The notes under the pieces were generated by a model. The model was not told the DNA's origin. It saw nothing but the letters and a program-made list of their open reading frames with translations, and ran no database searches. A stretch of DNA of 64,000 nt from Hericium rajendrae (taxonomy: Eukaryota; Basidiomycota; Agaricomycetes; Russulales; Hericiaceae), in NCBI GenBank assembly GCA_033439255.1, contig CM065878.1, positions 620,001-684,000 of the forward strand, in the 5' to 3' direction. The position numbers were made by a program, and so were the translations under genes. Positions 1-10,445 of this stretch are shown here, piece by piece (position 1 is the stretch's first letter; the number at the start of each line of letters is the position of its first letter).

Positions 1-150
1 CCATCACTGAAGGTACCCACTTTTCGAGTGTTAGAAATTTCAAAAGAGTGGCCATAGTGAATGAATAGACAAGGTTGAAATTGAGCGACACAGGCTGTAT
101 TTACATTAGCCTGTTCCTGTATATTTAACGATCAGACTCCAAGCCTCGTT

Positions 151-567
151 TTGGAGAGAGCTCCCTTCAACTTGCAGCCGCCGAGCTTCCCCAACTGCTC
201 CCCGACCTCATTATGTAATACACCCCTGACATTGTTTCTAACCCCTTCTCTGTGGGAGAATCTGTCTTTACTCAAATATCTCCTTTCAAATCTGTCCCTC
301 TCCGTAGTACCTAATGGTGCTGAAATTTACTGCTTCCATCAGTTCCCTGGTCTGGATGCTGAGCTGGTCGAGGATAATGGCTCTGAGATGGGGGCCCTCA
401 ATTATGAACTTGAGGTCATACTCAGTCGTGACCGAGACACTGGACTTATTGTCTTCCAGGAGTAAGGGCTGTCCCTCACTGTGGTTGTCGATGTTATCGA
501 GCGATACATGACTGGATCTGATGGTGAGAACATTCTGTTGATCAAGTGGATCAATGATCTTCTCGCA
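151..567 (+). pseudogene. Fragment of an unknown coding sequence, split by the foldback element
   Basis: Two open stretches (151-465 and 481-567) in the same orientation give protein-like sequence with no family I recognise. The second reads VIERYMTGSDG then LLIKWINDLLA and stops making sense exactly at the foldback insertion. On the far side of the insertion (from 1375) the same frame continues as AARATFERAEVEVR, so the insertion site is a codon boundary inside an older reading frame. It may be the 5' part of the hAT-like gene further right or an unrelated host gene; the sequence does not decide this. Confidence 0.4.
559..567. repeat. Left 9-bp target site duplication of the foldback element
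   Basis: CTTCTCGCA, repeated exactly at 1366-1374. Removing the element and one copy restores an open reading frame across the junction. Confidence 0.85.
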
Positions 568-1365
568 ACTGAATGCAATCCTCCCACCACGTTATGCGCC
601 GCATCATCACGTGCTCCTTTCCCGCGCATTGTGCAACTTCCTTTTACGGATGTGTCGCATCCTCCGCCTAAGTCGAAGCAAAAGGAGGGCCCGTCTGACT
701 GAGTTCTGTGCATGGGGAGGGCACGGATAAATAGAAATAATGTTCCATGATGTGCCAAGGCAATTTTAAAGCCTTCTGTGGAAGAAAAATGAGAAATTCA
801 CCATTGGAATCACATAAATTGAATTTCTATTGAGGGACAGTTGAATCAGGACAAAGATCAATTGCTGGGGGCCTCAGAGATCCACAGAGACCAGAATGTG
901 AACAACAGAAGATAGAAATAAGGTTCAGCCATTCAAGAATATCTAGATTAGCAACAAGTAGACTTTTAGCCCCTCAGGATGCCTTTCACAGACCCCTCTT
1001 CAGGACCTTCCTTTTTTCTATCTTATATTTGTTCATATTCTGTTTTCTGTGGATCTCTAAGGCCCCCAACAATTGATCTTTGTCCTGATTCAACTGTCCC
1101 TCAATAGAAATTCAATTTATGTGATTCCAACGGTGAATTTCTCATTTTTCTTCCACAGAAGGCTTTAAAATTGCCTGGGCACATCATGGAACATTATTTC
1201 TATTTATTCGTGCCCTCCCCATGCACAGAACTCAGTCAGATGGGCCCTCCTTTTGCTTCGACTTAGGCGGAGGATGCGACACATCCATAAAAGGAAGTTG
1301 TGCGACACGCGGGAAAGGAGCACGTGATGATGCACACATAATGTGGTGGGAGGATTGCATTCAGT
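568..1365. mobile_element. 798-bp foldback element with 9-bp target duplication
   Basis: Two arms of about 350 bp (568 to about 920, and about 1005 to 1365) are inverted copies of each other, separated by a spacer of roughly 80 bp. The terminal sequence is ACTGAATGCAATCC. The direct repeat CTTCTCGCA lies immediately outside both ends (559-567 and 1366-1374). No transposase is encoded; short reading frames shared by both arms are just the inverted repeat read twice. Long terminal inverted repeats with a 9-bp duplication fit a non-autonomous Mutator-like (MULE) element, but the superfamily is inferred from duplication length only. Some substitutions separate the arms, so it is not very recent. 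Confidence 0.8.
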
Positions 1366-1374
1366 CTTCTCGCA

Positions 1375-2210
1375 GCAGCTCGAGCAACCTTCGAACGAGC
1401 CGAGGTAGAGGTCAGAACTTACCTTTTACTCATGGTTCCGAGCGGTGCTGAGAGGCCCAAACAGATCCCCATGCTGCCAGCTGAATTAACCAGTAGAGTT
1501 AATCATGAGCCTCTGAGCGGCACAACTGTGGGAAAGAGAAAAGCTGATGCTGCAGCTGCTCGACAAGAAGATAAGAAAAGGGCAAAAATGAAATGTGCAG
1601 AAGCCATTGCAAAGACATCGCAGAAGGTCAGCAGAGTTTTATCTGACGAGAGAAGTATACTCACGAAGCTCAGATAAACCATCCATATGACAATCTCCTT
1701 GATATTGCAGAGAAAGAATATACCACTGGGCACCCACCGAACCCAGTTCTCACGTGTTTGTCAATCACATGTATCCAGAAGTCCGATAATTGTAAGAAGC
1801 ACTTCTGCTGCAGCTCAGATGGGTGCCAGTAATCCTGGGCAGGCCCTGCTTGCCAGACCCCCCATATCATTGGCCATGCCGTAGAGGAGTGCAACTTCAT
1901 CTCAAATGAACTGCGACAACTTGCGCTTGATCATGCCGGCGATCTGTCACTTGGTTCCAAGGTGGCTGCGCTGCCACCTATACCTACTTCGCAGGCATCT
2001 GGGTCAACAGGAGGGAATAAAGGTGGAAAAAAGGGTGGCTCTGAGATAGTCTCGTTGAACCAGCCATCCATCTATAACATGGCTTCCGAAAGTGGATGTG
2101 TGACTCTGCAGAAGTGCTGGGAACTTTCAGTTCTCCGTCTTCTCTGCACTACCTCAGCACCTGCATACATGCTTGACTATCAAGAGTGGAAGAAATGTTT
2201 ATGTGACCAT
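1375..2210 (+). pseudogene. Decayed N-terminal part of a hAT-like (DUF659-type) transposase gene
   Basis: Coding-like segments in shifting frames. One is a basic stretch (KRKADAAAARQEDKKRAK, about 1530-1590). Another is a Cys/His-containing stretch (about 1740-1900) reading HVFVNHMYPEVR and GHAVEEC in different frames, as in a BED-like zinc finger that has acquired indels. A better preserved stretch from about 1890 ends in QEWKKCLCD at 2208, where the Plavaka element begins. The frame resumes beyond that element at 15523. I read these pieces as the N-terminal half of one dead hAT-family transposase; the DNA-binding domain assignment is tentative. Confidence 0.45.
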
Positions 2211-2221
2211 CAGGAAAAACC

Positions 2222-2903
2222 CCCCCTCTAATTAGATGCTAATTAGCTCTAATTAGCAGAGATTAGCAGATAATTCAATTATCAGATAATTTCTGCTAAT
2301 TAACCAAGTGTTTTATCAATTTATCTAGATAATTGTCAGACTGTTATCATGATAATTAGATGTTCAATAATGGTAGATTTGACACTATTTGAGGGATATG
2401 AGTATGATCATTTTGAATAATTAGAGATATAAAGCTTTAGATGATTTAGATAATTAGTAGCTTTTCTCTTAGCAAGTCATAAGTGGTGTTCATAAGAACA
2501 CCATTATCCTTTATTAGATTCTAATTATCCTTAGTTAGCACTCAAGTGAGCTAGTTTCTGAAAAAAGCTGATAATTAGATCTAGCATACTGTTAATTTGA
2601 GTTGCTCAATGTCTAATTAGCTCTGATGAGAATACTAATAAGAAATATATTTGGATAATGTGATAGATAATAATCACTCATTTCTACTATTTATCCTTAA
2701 AAAGATCACTCTTAAATCATTAGAAATCATTATATTGTAGCTGCATGAAGTAGCACAGGCAAAGGGTATCTAAAGTCAGTACTGCTACCTGACTCTATCT
2801 AGTGCTGAAATGACAAGATGATTGAAGCTAGAAAAATGAGTGTAGATAGGTATGAGCTGAACTATATGCAAGGATCTGCAACATTCAACTCTATATACAC
2901 ACT
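2222..2903. repeat. AT-rich left subterminal region with TAATTAG-type repeats
   Basis: Just inside the left end, about 2225-2345, TAATTAG and GATAATT motifs recur every 10-20 bp. The mirror-image region inside the right end (about 15405-15505) has the same motifs, so they are candidate transposase-binding sites. The remainder up to 2903 is AT-rich 3' flank of the DUF6532-type gene with no other coding signal. Confidence 0.6.
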
Positions 2904-5900
2904 TCATTCAGAATCACTGGTATCAGCAGATCTATAAATTAATAGTGAGACATATAAAACAAATAACAAAAGAAAGACATACGATGCAGTCTTGTAGAGG
3001 CTAGAAGCAAGAGCATGGTACACTCCAAGATCAGCATTACCCATGTCTTCAAGCTTCTTCATCAGGTCTCTATAGACCTTGACAAATGTGCCTGAAGAGA
3101 ACTTTATCTTCGCATATGATTCTGACTTGTATTGACAGAGTCCTGCATATACCTATTGAAATGTGAGTATCAAATACTGAAAAGGTAACTGAACTTACCA
3201 CCGTAGCAGCTAAAGCAATCATAGCCATGGGAATTTCAGGTTCCCCATCATTGCCTGCATCGTCTTCGGTCAGGATATATGCTGGCGGAGAAAATCTGTA
3301 TGTAGCATGACGAAAAAAGGCCTCTTCGATAACAGCAGAAATTGACGGGTGCTTGAACGGTGCTGCAAGATCGGGCTGCTATATATATATATCATAAATA
3401 GAAAAAAATCTCACAAGTTTACGAACTTGCCTTGCATTTATTGACTGGGTAAATGAATGTATATTCATGCAGAAGATCATCAATCTTCATGCCCTTCTTT
3501 CGCAGACGATACTGACTGGACACCATGTTTGATGCGGTCTCCTTGACAGCCATGCGCATAAGGCACATGCGAGTATCGGACTATATCAAGAAAGTCAGTA
3601 AAGAGAACAAACAATTAATTAAGATGCACATAGCTAGATAATATTTTTGCATAATCATAATCTTGTCGTAGACGTTGCACAATACCTTTATACTTGAATG
3701 CAGTAGCATGCTTGATAAGCGAAGCTCGAGTCACTTTAATTCGGTCTTCAGGAGTTGGAAATGCGAACTCAAAGCAAGCGTAGTAAAGCATATCAGAAAT
3801 GGAGACATCGAGGAGTTTGCAAATACTGCAGCTCTGAACCTTCTTAGAAAGCTTAGCATTTTGCGCAGGGTAGATCAAATGGGTCTCCGTATGCCACTTG
3901 GCGTCAGGATCGTCTCTGGAGCGACGATGACAATGAGAGCAGGAACGAGAGGGAAAGCGTGAGGGAGAGCAGGAACGAGAATGCGAGCGGGAACGAGAGC
4001 GGGAGCGGGAACGAGAATGCAAGCGGGAATGAGAACGCGAGTGAGAACGAGAACGAGATAAGTCTGACTCAGAATCTGAGTCAGACGGCGAGCGGCAGGC
4101 CTTCGAGGAATACATTTAGCAATGTCACATGTATTTATAGAGCACATACCTTTCGATGCTTCGAGGACTTGCGACGCTTGAAGGAATGCTTCCGTCGAGA
4201 GTCAGAAGACTCAATAGATGGTGACCGGGACCTCTTGCGCTTAGACTTGGACTCGGAAGCATGGCGGCGGTGCTTCTTCTCATGATGGTGGGACTTGCGT
4301 CTAGCTGTGTCACCGTCGGACACACATAGAATGGTGTCACTTGCGATTTACTATACAGTAGTTAGCAGTAACAGTGGCCTATATAAATAGATACTTGCCT
4401 TGTTGTCGACCATCATCTGATGGATCGTCAATCATGACAATCGTGTCTTGTTGGACCAGTGATTTTTTTCTCTTGAGCTTCAATTGCTGGTTCGGTGGCA
4501 CTTTGCGATGGGGCAACGGATCCTCAATGGTTCGAGGCGTAGCTGGGATACTGGCATAAGGATCATCATGCCATTGAGCAGTGTTGCGTGGTGGCGCCGG
4601 GGTCAACGGCTGACGCGCCCGATCTGGATCAGTCAAAGGGGTATCTGTAGGATGGTAGGGATGTTGATCAGAGGCATACGGGGATGATGGAAGGCGACGT
4701 TGAGATGCTGGAGGTGGACGCTGCGAAGACAGAGATAATGGGGGCTCTTGTGCTTGCGCAGGCGAAGTCGATGACCCATCGGCTGTCATCGTCTTGTGCT
4801 TTGCCGATTTATAGACACGGCGTGGTTTGGGTTTGCTCGCGGGTTGAGGAGACCGACGGGGAGTGGGCAGTAGGGACACACGATCCAGAGGATGCAGTGG
4901 TCTGTTAGTCTGGGCACCGGAGGACTTGCGCGAAGGGGATCTGGCATCAACATCCGAGTTGACATCCTTGACCCATCGAGGTCGCTAATAAATAGATCAA
5001 CTACTCGTATGAGCCTCAACACAGAGAACGACTTACCTCTAGCTCCATTTTTTTGCTAGCCTTCGATGGATTCTTTTGCGCGAGCTCAAACAGCTCATGA
5101 TCATCGGGCTCTTCCTCCTCGCTACCTTGCTGCTCTTCCTCGAGTTCTATGTCATTGCCATGGTCAGTCTCACCGCTCGAGCGCATCAGGTTATCTCCGT
5201 CATCGTATTCATAGCCCATGTCATATGCCGACTTCATGTTCCCATCTGGATCTGCCTTATCGGATCCACGGGCGGATTGAGTGTTCTTGGTCGAGGATTC
5301 AGCCTGAGTCTCAGCAGAGTGCACAGGCGTTATTCGAGAGGGCAGATCGGAGTCACTGCCACTCGATAGAAGTGTACCTATGGACAGATCAGACCAAGTA
5401 AATACTAGAGAAAATGCAGACTTGACTTACCGCGTCTACGGACACGCCTTCCGCGGCATGGCTGGGGCTCTTGGTCTTCGTATCTGTTGGAGCTCTCGCC
5501 ATGTTCCTCTGGGGGATCCTGCTGTGCGGGCAGTAGATTCGTTGTTCGAGATTGGGAGTCCGGTGCGGGTTTTGCACGCCCGCGCGTGGCTGCGTTAGGA
5601 TTGTTCCAAACTATATAGAAGAAGAAAAAACAATAACATTTAAGAAGGATTGCTCGTTTGACAATGAGCGACTTACTAGCTTGTGACTTCGCTTTCTCTT
5701 TGGCCCGGCGGGGACCGACTGGGGGATTAAACGCAAAAGCCCGGTCAGTAAGAAACATCTCACATGAATAAGACCTACCGTCGATCGGCTCAATGCTAGG
5801 TCGGCGAGACTTGCGCTTGGGTTTGGTTGAAGTATTACTGTCGAAAGGCGGTTCGACACCGGTGGGCTGCAAAGAAGGGCCCTTGGATTCCTCCTGGGAG

Positions 5901-5914
5901 CCCTTCTTTGCCAT
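2904..5914 (-). CDS. DUF6532-type protein, RS-rich, 812 aa, accessory gene of the Plavaka element
   Basis: The start ATG is at 5914 and the stop at 2904-2906. Eleven exons can be read (5914-5779, 5718-5677, 5610-5431, 5377-5037, 4984-4399, 4304-4150, 4100-3630, 3580-3431, 3378-3199, 3152-2983, 2931-2904); their total of 2439 nt keeps phase at every junction, so the gene looks intact. The N-terminal half is basic and low-complexity, then acidic, then rich in Arg-Ser dipeptides (exons 6-7). The C-terminal third has the pattern I associate with DUF6532: a helix-rich stretch ending AKILSSY, then SDTRMCLMRMA, APFKHPSISAVIEEAFF and PMAMIALAATVVYAGL. The biochemical role of that family is unknown to me. 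Two introns use GC donors (at 4398 and 3430). It starts about 200 bp from the divergent transposase, which suggests co-regulation. The exon 7 donor (GTGCAT) is weak and is the least certain junction. Confidence 0.7.
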
Positions 5915-6118
5915 GAGGAGAGACTAGGAAGTAGAAGAAACGAAGATATCAGAAGAAAAAGATTAGGTTGTACTACGGTGGTATGGTTGATGGTGAAGCA
6001 CGAGTCCGAGTTGTACGTGGCGCACATGTACCAACGAGTCACAACTCAGTCACATCACATCCGAGTTGGTACATCTTGACTCTTATTGATATCCTCTACA
6101 CCATCTCACGTTGCTGCC
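5915..6118. promoter_or_regulatory. Divergent promoter between the DUF6532-type and transposase genes
   Basis: This 204-bp gap separates two start codons pointing outward. It contains a perfect 10-bp inverted repeat, ATGTACCAAC at 6026-6035 and GTTGGTACAT at 6065-6074, with 29 bp between, plus further GAGTTG-like half copies. This could be an operator for an element-encoded protein. Function is inferred from position and symmetry only. Confidence 0.4.
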
Positions 6119-6579
6119 ATGGCCGACACAGTCCTTCGCCACTGTCGAGGCTGCAACAATCATTTTAGCATCTGGAAAAACAGGAAGAGCTACAGTGGGC
6201 TACCATGAGCTACAGTAGTGATTAGAATCCTACCGTAGTGACCTGTAGCTCCCATAGCTCCTGTAGTACTCGTAGGACCCCCCCCTACTACCGTGGCTCC
6301 GATAGTGAGCCGTAGTGACCTGTAGTGAATATGTCTCTACTGTAGCAATGAATCTCTTTACAGTAGTTATACAATTCAATGTATAAACAACTGTTGATAT
6401 CCTTATATTTCACTCAATTGCAATATATCAGAACATTCAAAAACTTTATTTAAGAATAACTACATAACATGAGCTAGCTAATTACTACTCCGTACTACAT
6501 TAGGCCACTTGTGCTGTCATCTCACAGATATATAAACACCAGTCCCCTCTACTGTAGTACATACGTAGGTCAGACAGAC

Positions 6580-6905
6580 ATGCAAGTAAGCAGGTGGGCA
6601 TGTGAGTGAGCAGGTGGGCATGTAGGCAAGCAGGTGAGTGGACGAGCATGCAAACAAGCAGGTGAGCAGACGAGCATGTGAACAAGTGAAAAGGTACATA
6701 GGTGAGCAGGCAGGTGTGCAGATGAGCAGGCAGGCAAGCAGATTGTGGGCAAGCCATCGGGCAAGCAGACGAGCCATCGGGCAAGCGGGCAAGCCATCGG
6801 GCAAGCGGACAAGCCATCAGGCAAGTGAGCAGGCAAGCAGGCAGGCATGCATGTGGATGGTTGCATGGGTGAGCGGGCAGGTAGGAGGCAGATGAGCAAG
6901 CATGT
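6580..6905 (+). repeat. GCAAGCAGG/GTGGGCATG minisatellite
   Basis: Imperfect short-period repeats of the type GCAGGTGAGCA and GGGCAAGCCATC run for about 320 bp. The inverted copy is at 14640-14890. Cys- and Leu-rich reading frames through it are artefacts of the repeat. Confidence 0.8.
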
Positions 6906-7147
6906 CAGCACTGAAACAACCAATAAAATAAAAACAAACATACATACAATGTACCAGTATCACTCTTCTAGCCTTCTCTTACACCCTTCTAACCTGAAAA
7001 GAGATGAGAACAAAAGAATAACAGACTTACAATAAAACAAGAGAGAGAGAAGTAAGAGAGTGAGAGAGTGAGAGAGAAGAGACTTAGAAAGAGTGGCAAA
7101 AATGATGCGCTGCTGGCAAATCCTGAGGCCAAACAACACCAAAGGCA

Positions 7148-7181
7148 GAAACCAGATTGCCATATTTGGCAATCTGGTTTC
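7148..7181. repeat. Perfect hairpin, 15-bp stem, in the left transposon copy
   Basis: GAAACCAGATTGCCA is followed after 4 bases by its exact reverse complement. A near-perfect equivalent lies in the right copy at about 14351-14388, and a weaker related hairpin lies about 130-140 bp further in on each side (7289-7330 and 14215-14255). Confidence 0.85.
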
Positions 7182-9164
7182 TGGCTCCTGCACGAAAAAT
7201 AAAAACATTGCAAGTTACATTACTAACAAAATTTCCTTCAGTGTTTATAGATATGAACTCTACACTGACTTACACTTGTCCAATGCTGGCAGAAATCAGA
7301 TTGCCAGATATGGCCATCTGTGTTCTGCCCTGTTGTGCGTCTTAGCTGCAAGGAGCGTGGGAGAGTATCCGGGTCCCCTGGAGAGTTCTGCATTTCTCTG
7401 CTACAAACATCAGTTTTCATCTGATTAACATGTACCTAGTACTGGCCAAGCCAGATGAATCGTCGCTTTCGAACGATGCCTTGTACGCCATGATCTGTTG
7501 GATATTAAAGGCGCTATGGCCAGAATGCTGTAAGTGACATTTAGTAGATACAAAAAGTGATATAACTTTATGAATATTGCACGCACCACATATCTTTTTG
7601 GCTCATCTGAATGTTCTTATTCGTAGCTTCCAAACAAGCCCTCATACGCTATGTTAGGTGCAGAACTCGTGCACTAGTGGCAAAATCTCTGAAAATGGAG
7701 GTCAAACAGCAGTTTTGGCATATCTTCACAACGAGAACACGCACCGCTGACGTTTCAGACATTCCTGAACGCGGTTGAGCATAGCTTTCGAACGGTGCCC
7801 TACACAACCTGATCCGAGAAGATTTAAAAATCGTCCCTTTGAGCGAAAATTGGATATATCATGACAAATATTGGACATACCACAAAAATCTTTATCTCGT
7901 TAAAAGGAGCTCATCAAGAGCTTTCGAACGAGTTATCGTGCGCCCTGATGGGTGAAAAACTCGAGGCACTACAACAGAATCTCTGAAACTGTCAGTAAGA
8001 ACATGTTTTGAGGTTATCTTTACAACGAGTGAACGCACCGGCAACATTTCTGGTGTTCCAGAAAGCGGCAATCAGTAGCTTTCGAACGCATGTACATACA
8101 TGCAAATCGGTGCAGTGCTTGGTGCATAACATCAAAATCTATGGTGTCAAAGCATCAGCCACACATACCTTTTGAAACTTGAAGTCGTCTATGCAAGGGT
8201 GTTATCCTAGACTTGTTGAAAAGTGTTAGTCAAGAGTATTTTAATACACTCACATTTGTTCTGAGTTATTTCCTGCTTGCCTTGGAACCACAAAAAAATG
8301 CAGACACACAGTATGAGCAGGACTTGCTTAGAGGCACATATGTGTGCGTAACATGTTACTAGTGGTGATAGCACATTAGTAATCAAAACTGGCAGATCAT
8401 ATGATGAAATACAAGCCTCACATCACTTTTGAAAGACTTTTGAGCAATATAATGGATTAAAAAGACAGTGTCACTACAGAAAACTACAGGAGACTACGGT
8501 AGGACAAGACAAGCTATGGGACCTGAATGCAGTCATACAGTATGTAATAGAAGAGCTACAGGATCAGCCGGAAAACACCGGTAGCTACCATCAGTGCTTC
8601 TATATCTACATCAGTGCTTCTATAGGCACATCAATGCTTCTATAGGCACATCATCTGATTTAGTGAAACTCCGGTTTTTCCTGATGAGCTACAACAGCTA
8701 TTCTCGACACCTCCGCCAGACGCAAGACCCTCGATGCCGTGCCATTTACGAAGAGGATTTTGCTGACATGCCTGATCTCATGGATATTTCAGATGACGAA
8801 GATAGCGACCAGGATGAAGATAGCGATGAAGACGAAGACAGCGACGAAGACGACGAAGATGACGAAGACGACAACATGGACATCGATCAACACGTCGCCC
8901 ACGTCGCAGCGGACGAGCCGATCAACGGCGATGGTGATTCAGTCGTGGATCACGATGACGCTGCTCCGACTTCAAGCAACAGTGACGATTTCCCTATCGA
9001 CGATGACAACGAGGTTCCCACTGAGCCCCTCGATCCCACAATTACTCAAGAAGAGAACGGGGCTGACATTGATCTCGAAGTTGGGGAAGAACCCCTGCAT
9101 GTCTTTGAGGGGGATTATTTCGGGGCTGATTATGACGAGGGAGATTTTCCGTGGCCAATTGAAG

Positions 9165-10445
9165 GTGCGCCTTATTCTCTTTGAGATCTCCTATTCGTTG
9201 CTCACATTATCGTGTCTTTCGCTTCCTCTACATTTCGACTTCCTCATCACCTTTCGAACATGCTATTCTCCTCTGCCCTTGCTCGCCTCCTCGCATCACA
9301 CCCTGCGCCTGTGCCAACACGCACCTATCAATGCCACACTATGCTCGCTCACATACGCACATGCCCGCCTCATGCGCTCATCTCCGTGCGATGATGCGCC
9401 TCCAACGACGTACGCCCGCGGTGCTCGTGCACCCGATCGTCTCCACGTGGGCCGTTGCCTTTCTCAACACCACACCGGTGTTTGTACATATGTTGCATCC
9501 ATGTACATACATATGCACTTGCGCACGCTGGAATGCACGCCACGCATGCATGCGTTGATGCACGCTGGGCCATACGCTGAACACTTGCCGCACCCGCATG
9601 CCGCTGGTACGTACGCCGCATCTGCATGCCTGCTGGCACGGATGCTGTGCCCATACACATTCACACTCGTCGTGCCCCACCTCGTGCTCACACTACGCCC
9701 GTACGATACGCCTGCATGCCCACTTCGCCGTCACCGCACTGCGTACGCGTGCGTGCTCACAATGCCCTCGCGCACCTACTCGCATCATGTCTGTCCACCA
9801 TGCCAACATGCCAGGTACTCACCCTGCACGGCACACCCACACTCGCCGCACTCGCCCCTGCATGCCACTTCCCTGTCCACTCACCCGTACACCGTGCATG
9901 TGCTCACTTATTCATGCATATATGCTCGCACATACCCTGCACACATGCATGCTTGCTGTGCCCTTGCACCCGATACTCCCACCAACTCACTGGTCTTGTC
10001 CTCTTGCCCTCATGCTCCGCATTCACGCCCCACACGCGCGCCTACATGCCGCGCATGTGTAATCATACTGCACATACACTCATGGCTCACGTACGCTGCA
10101 CTCGTATGCACATTGTGAACATCTCGCTTGTTTCACGGTCTTGGGTCTCGCTTCTTGCTTATTTCCTGTCTCATTCCTTTCAAAACTGTCATGCACTGAA
10201 TTGCTGCTCCGCTCATTGATGGCTGCCCTTGCTGACTTGTACCGCATACACCCTCTCAATTGCTCGCTCATGTCCATCTCTGTCCTGTCCTGTCCTCTGC
10301 TACTGCTTGTGGTGTTCTATTGGTTGCTGATGGCCATCTGCTGCTCATGGACTGTTTACTTGATCATTGCTGCTATTTGCATGCCTGCTATCTATCACTT
10401 TTTGGTCTTTGTTTGATGTTTCTATGAAATGATGCTTCAATGCAG
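9165..10445 (+). other. Unusually long (1,281 bp) biased intron of the Plavaka gene
   Basis: The donor (GAAG/GTGCGC) and acceptor (AATGCAG/ATGG) give an in-phase join between ATTGAAG and ATGGTGAT. The interior, about 9240-10110, is dominated by CA, TG and GCATGC-like words on a pyrimidine-rich strand with almost no AT-rich sequence, unlike the neighbouring exons. Long reading frames here are Cys/His/Pro/Thr-rich low complexity and not protein-like. It could be an expanded minisatellite or a repeat insertion that is spliced out. Confidence 0.55.

Larger units (their letters stand above)
6172..8683 (+). mobile_element. Left copy of a ~2.4-kb non-coding transposon inside the transposase gene
   Basis: It begins CTGGAAAAAC and ends GTTTTTCCTG, close to the Plavaka terminal sequence, and is flanked by AT on both sides (6170-6171 and 8684-8685). 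Removing it and one AT restores the zinc-finger frame, so both ends are firm. It is an inverted copy of 12931-15216. No protein is encoded. Contents from left to right: GTAG/CTAC-rich stretch (6185-6350), purine-biased GCAAGCAGG-type minisatellite (about 6580-6900), a perfect hairpin at 7148-7181, and degenerate units of about 145 bp each carrying CTTTCGAACG (7460-8100). It appears to be a non-autonomous relative mobilised by a Plavaka enzyme. Confidence 0.75.

Noticed and set aside
6500-6941. Cys- and Leu-rich frames on the minus strand resembling small secreted proteins
   Set aside because: They are translations of the GCAAGCAGG minisatellite, open in all three frames with the same periodicity.
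8739-10118. A 459-codon open frame and several overlapping frames on both strands
   Set aside because: They overlap the transposase first exon in another frame and then run through the biased intron; the product is Cys/His/Thr/Pro low complexity with no domain.
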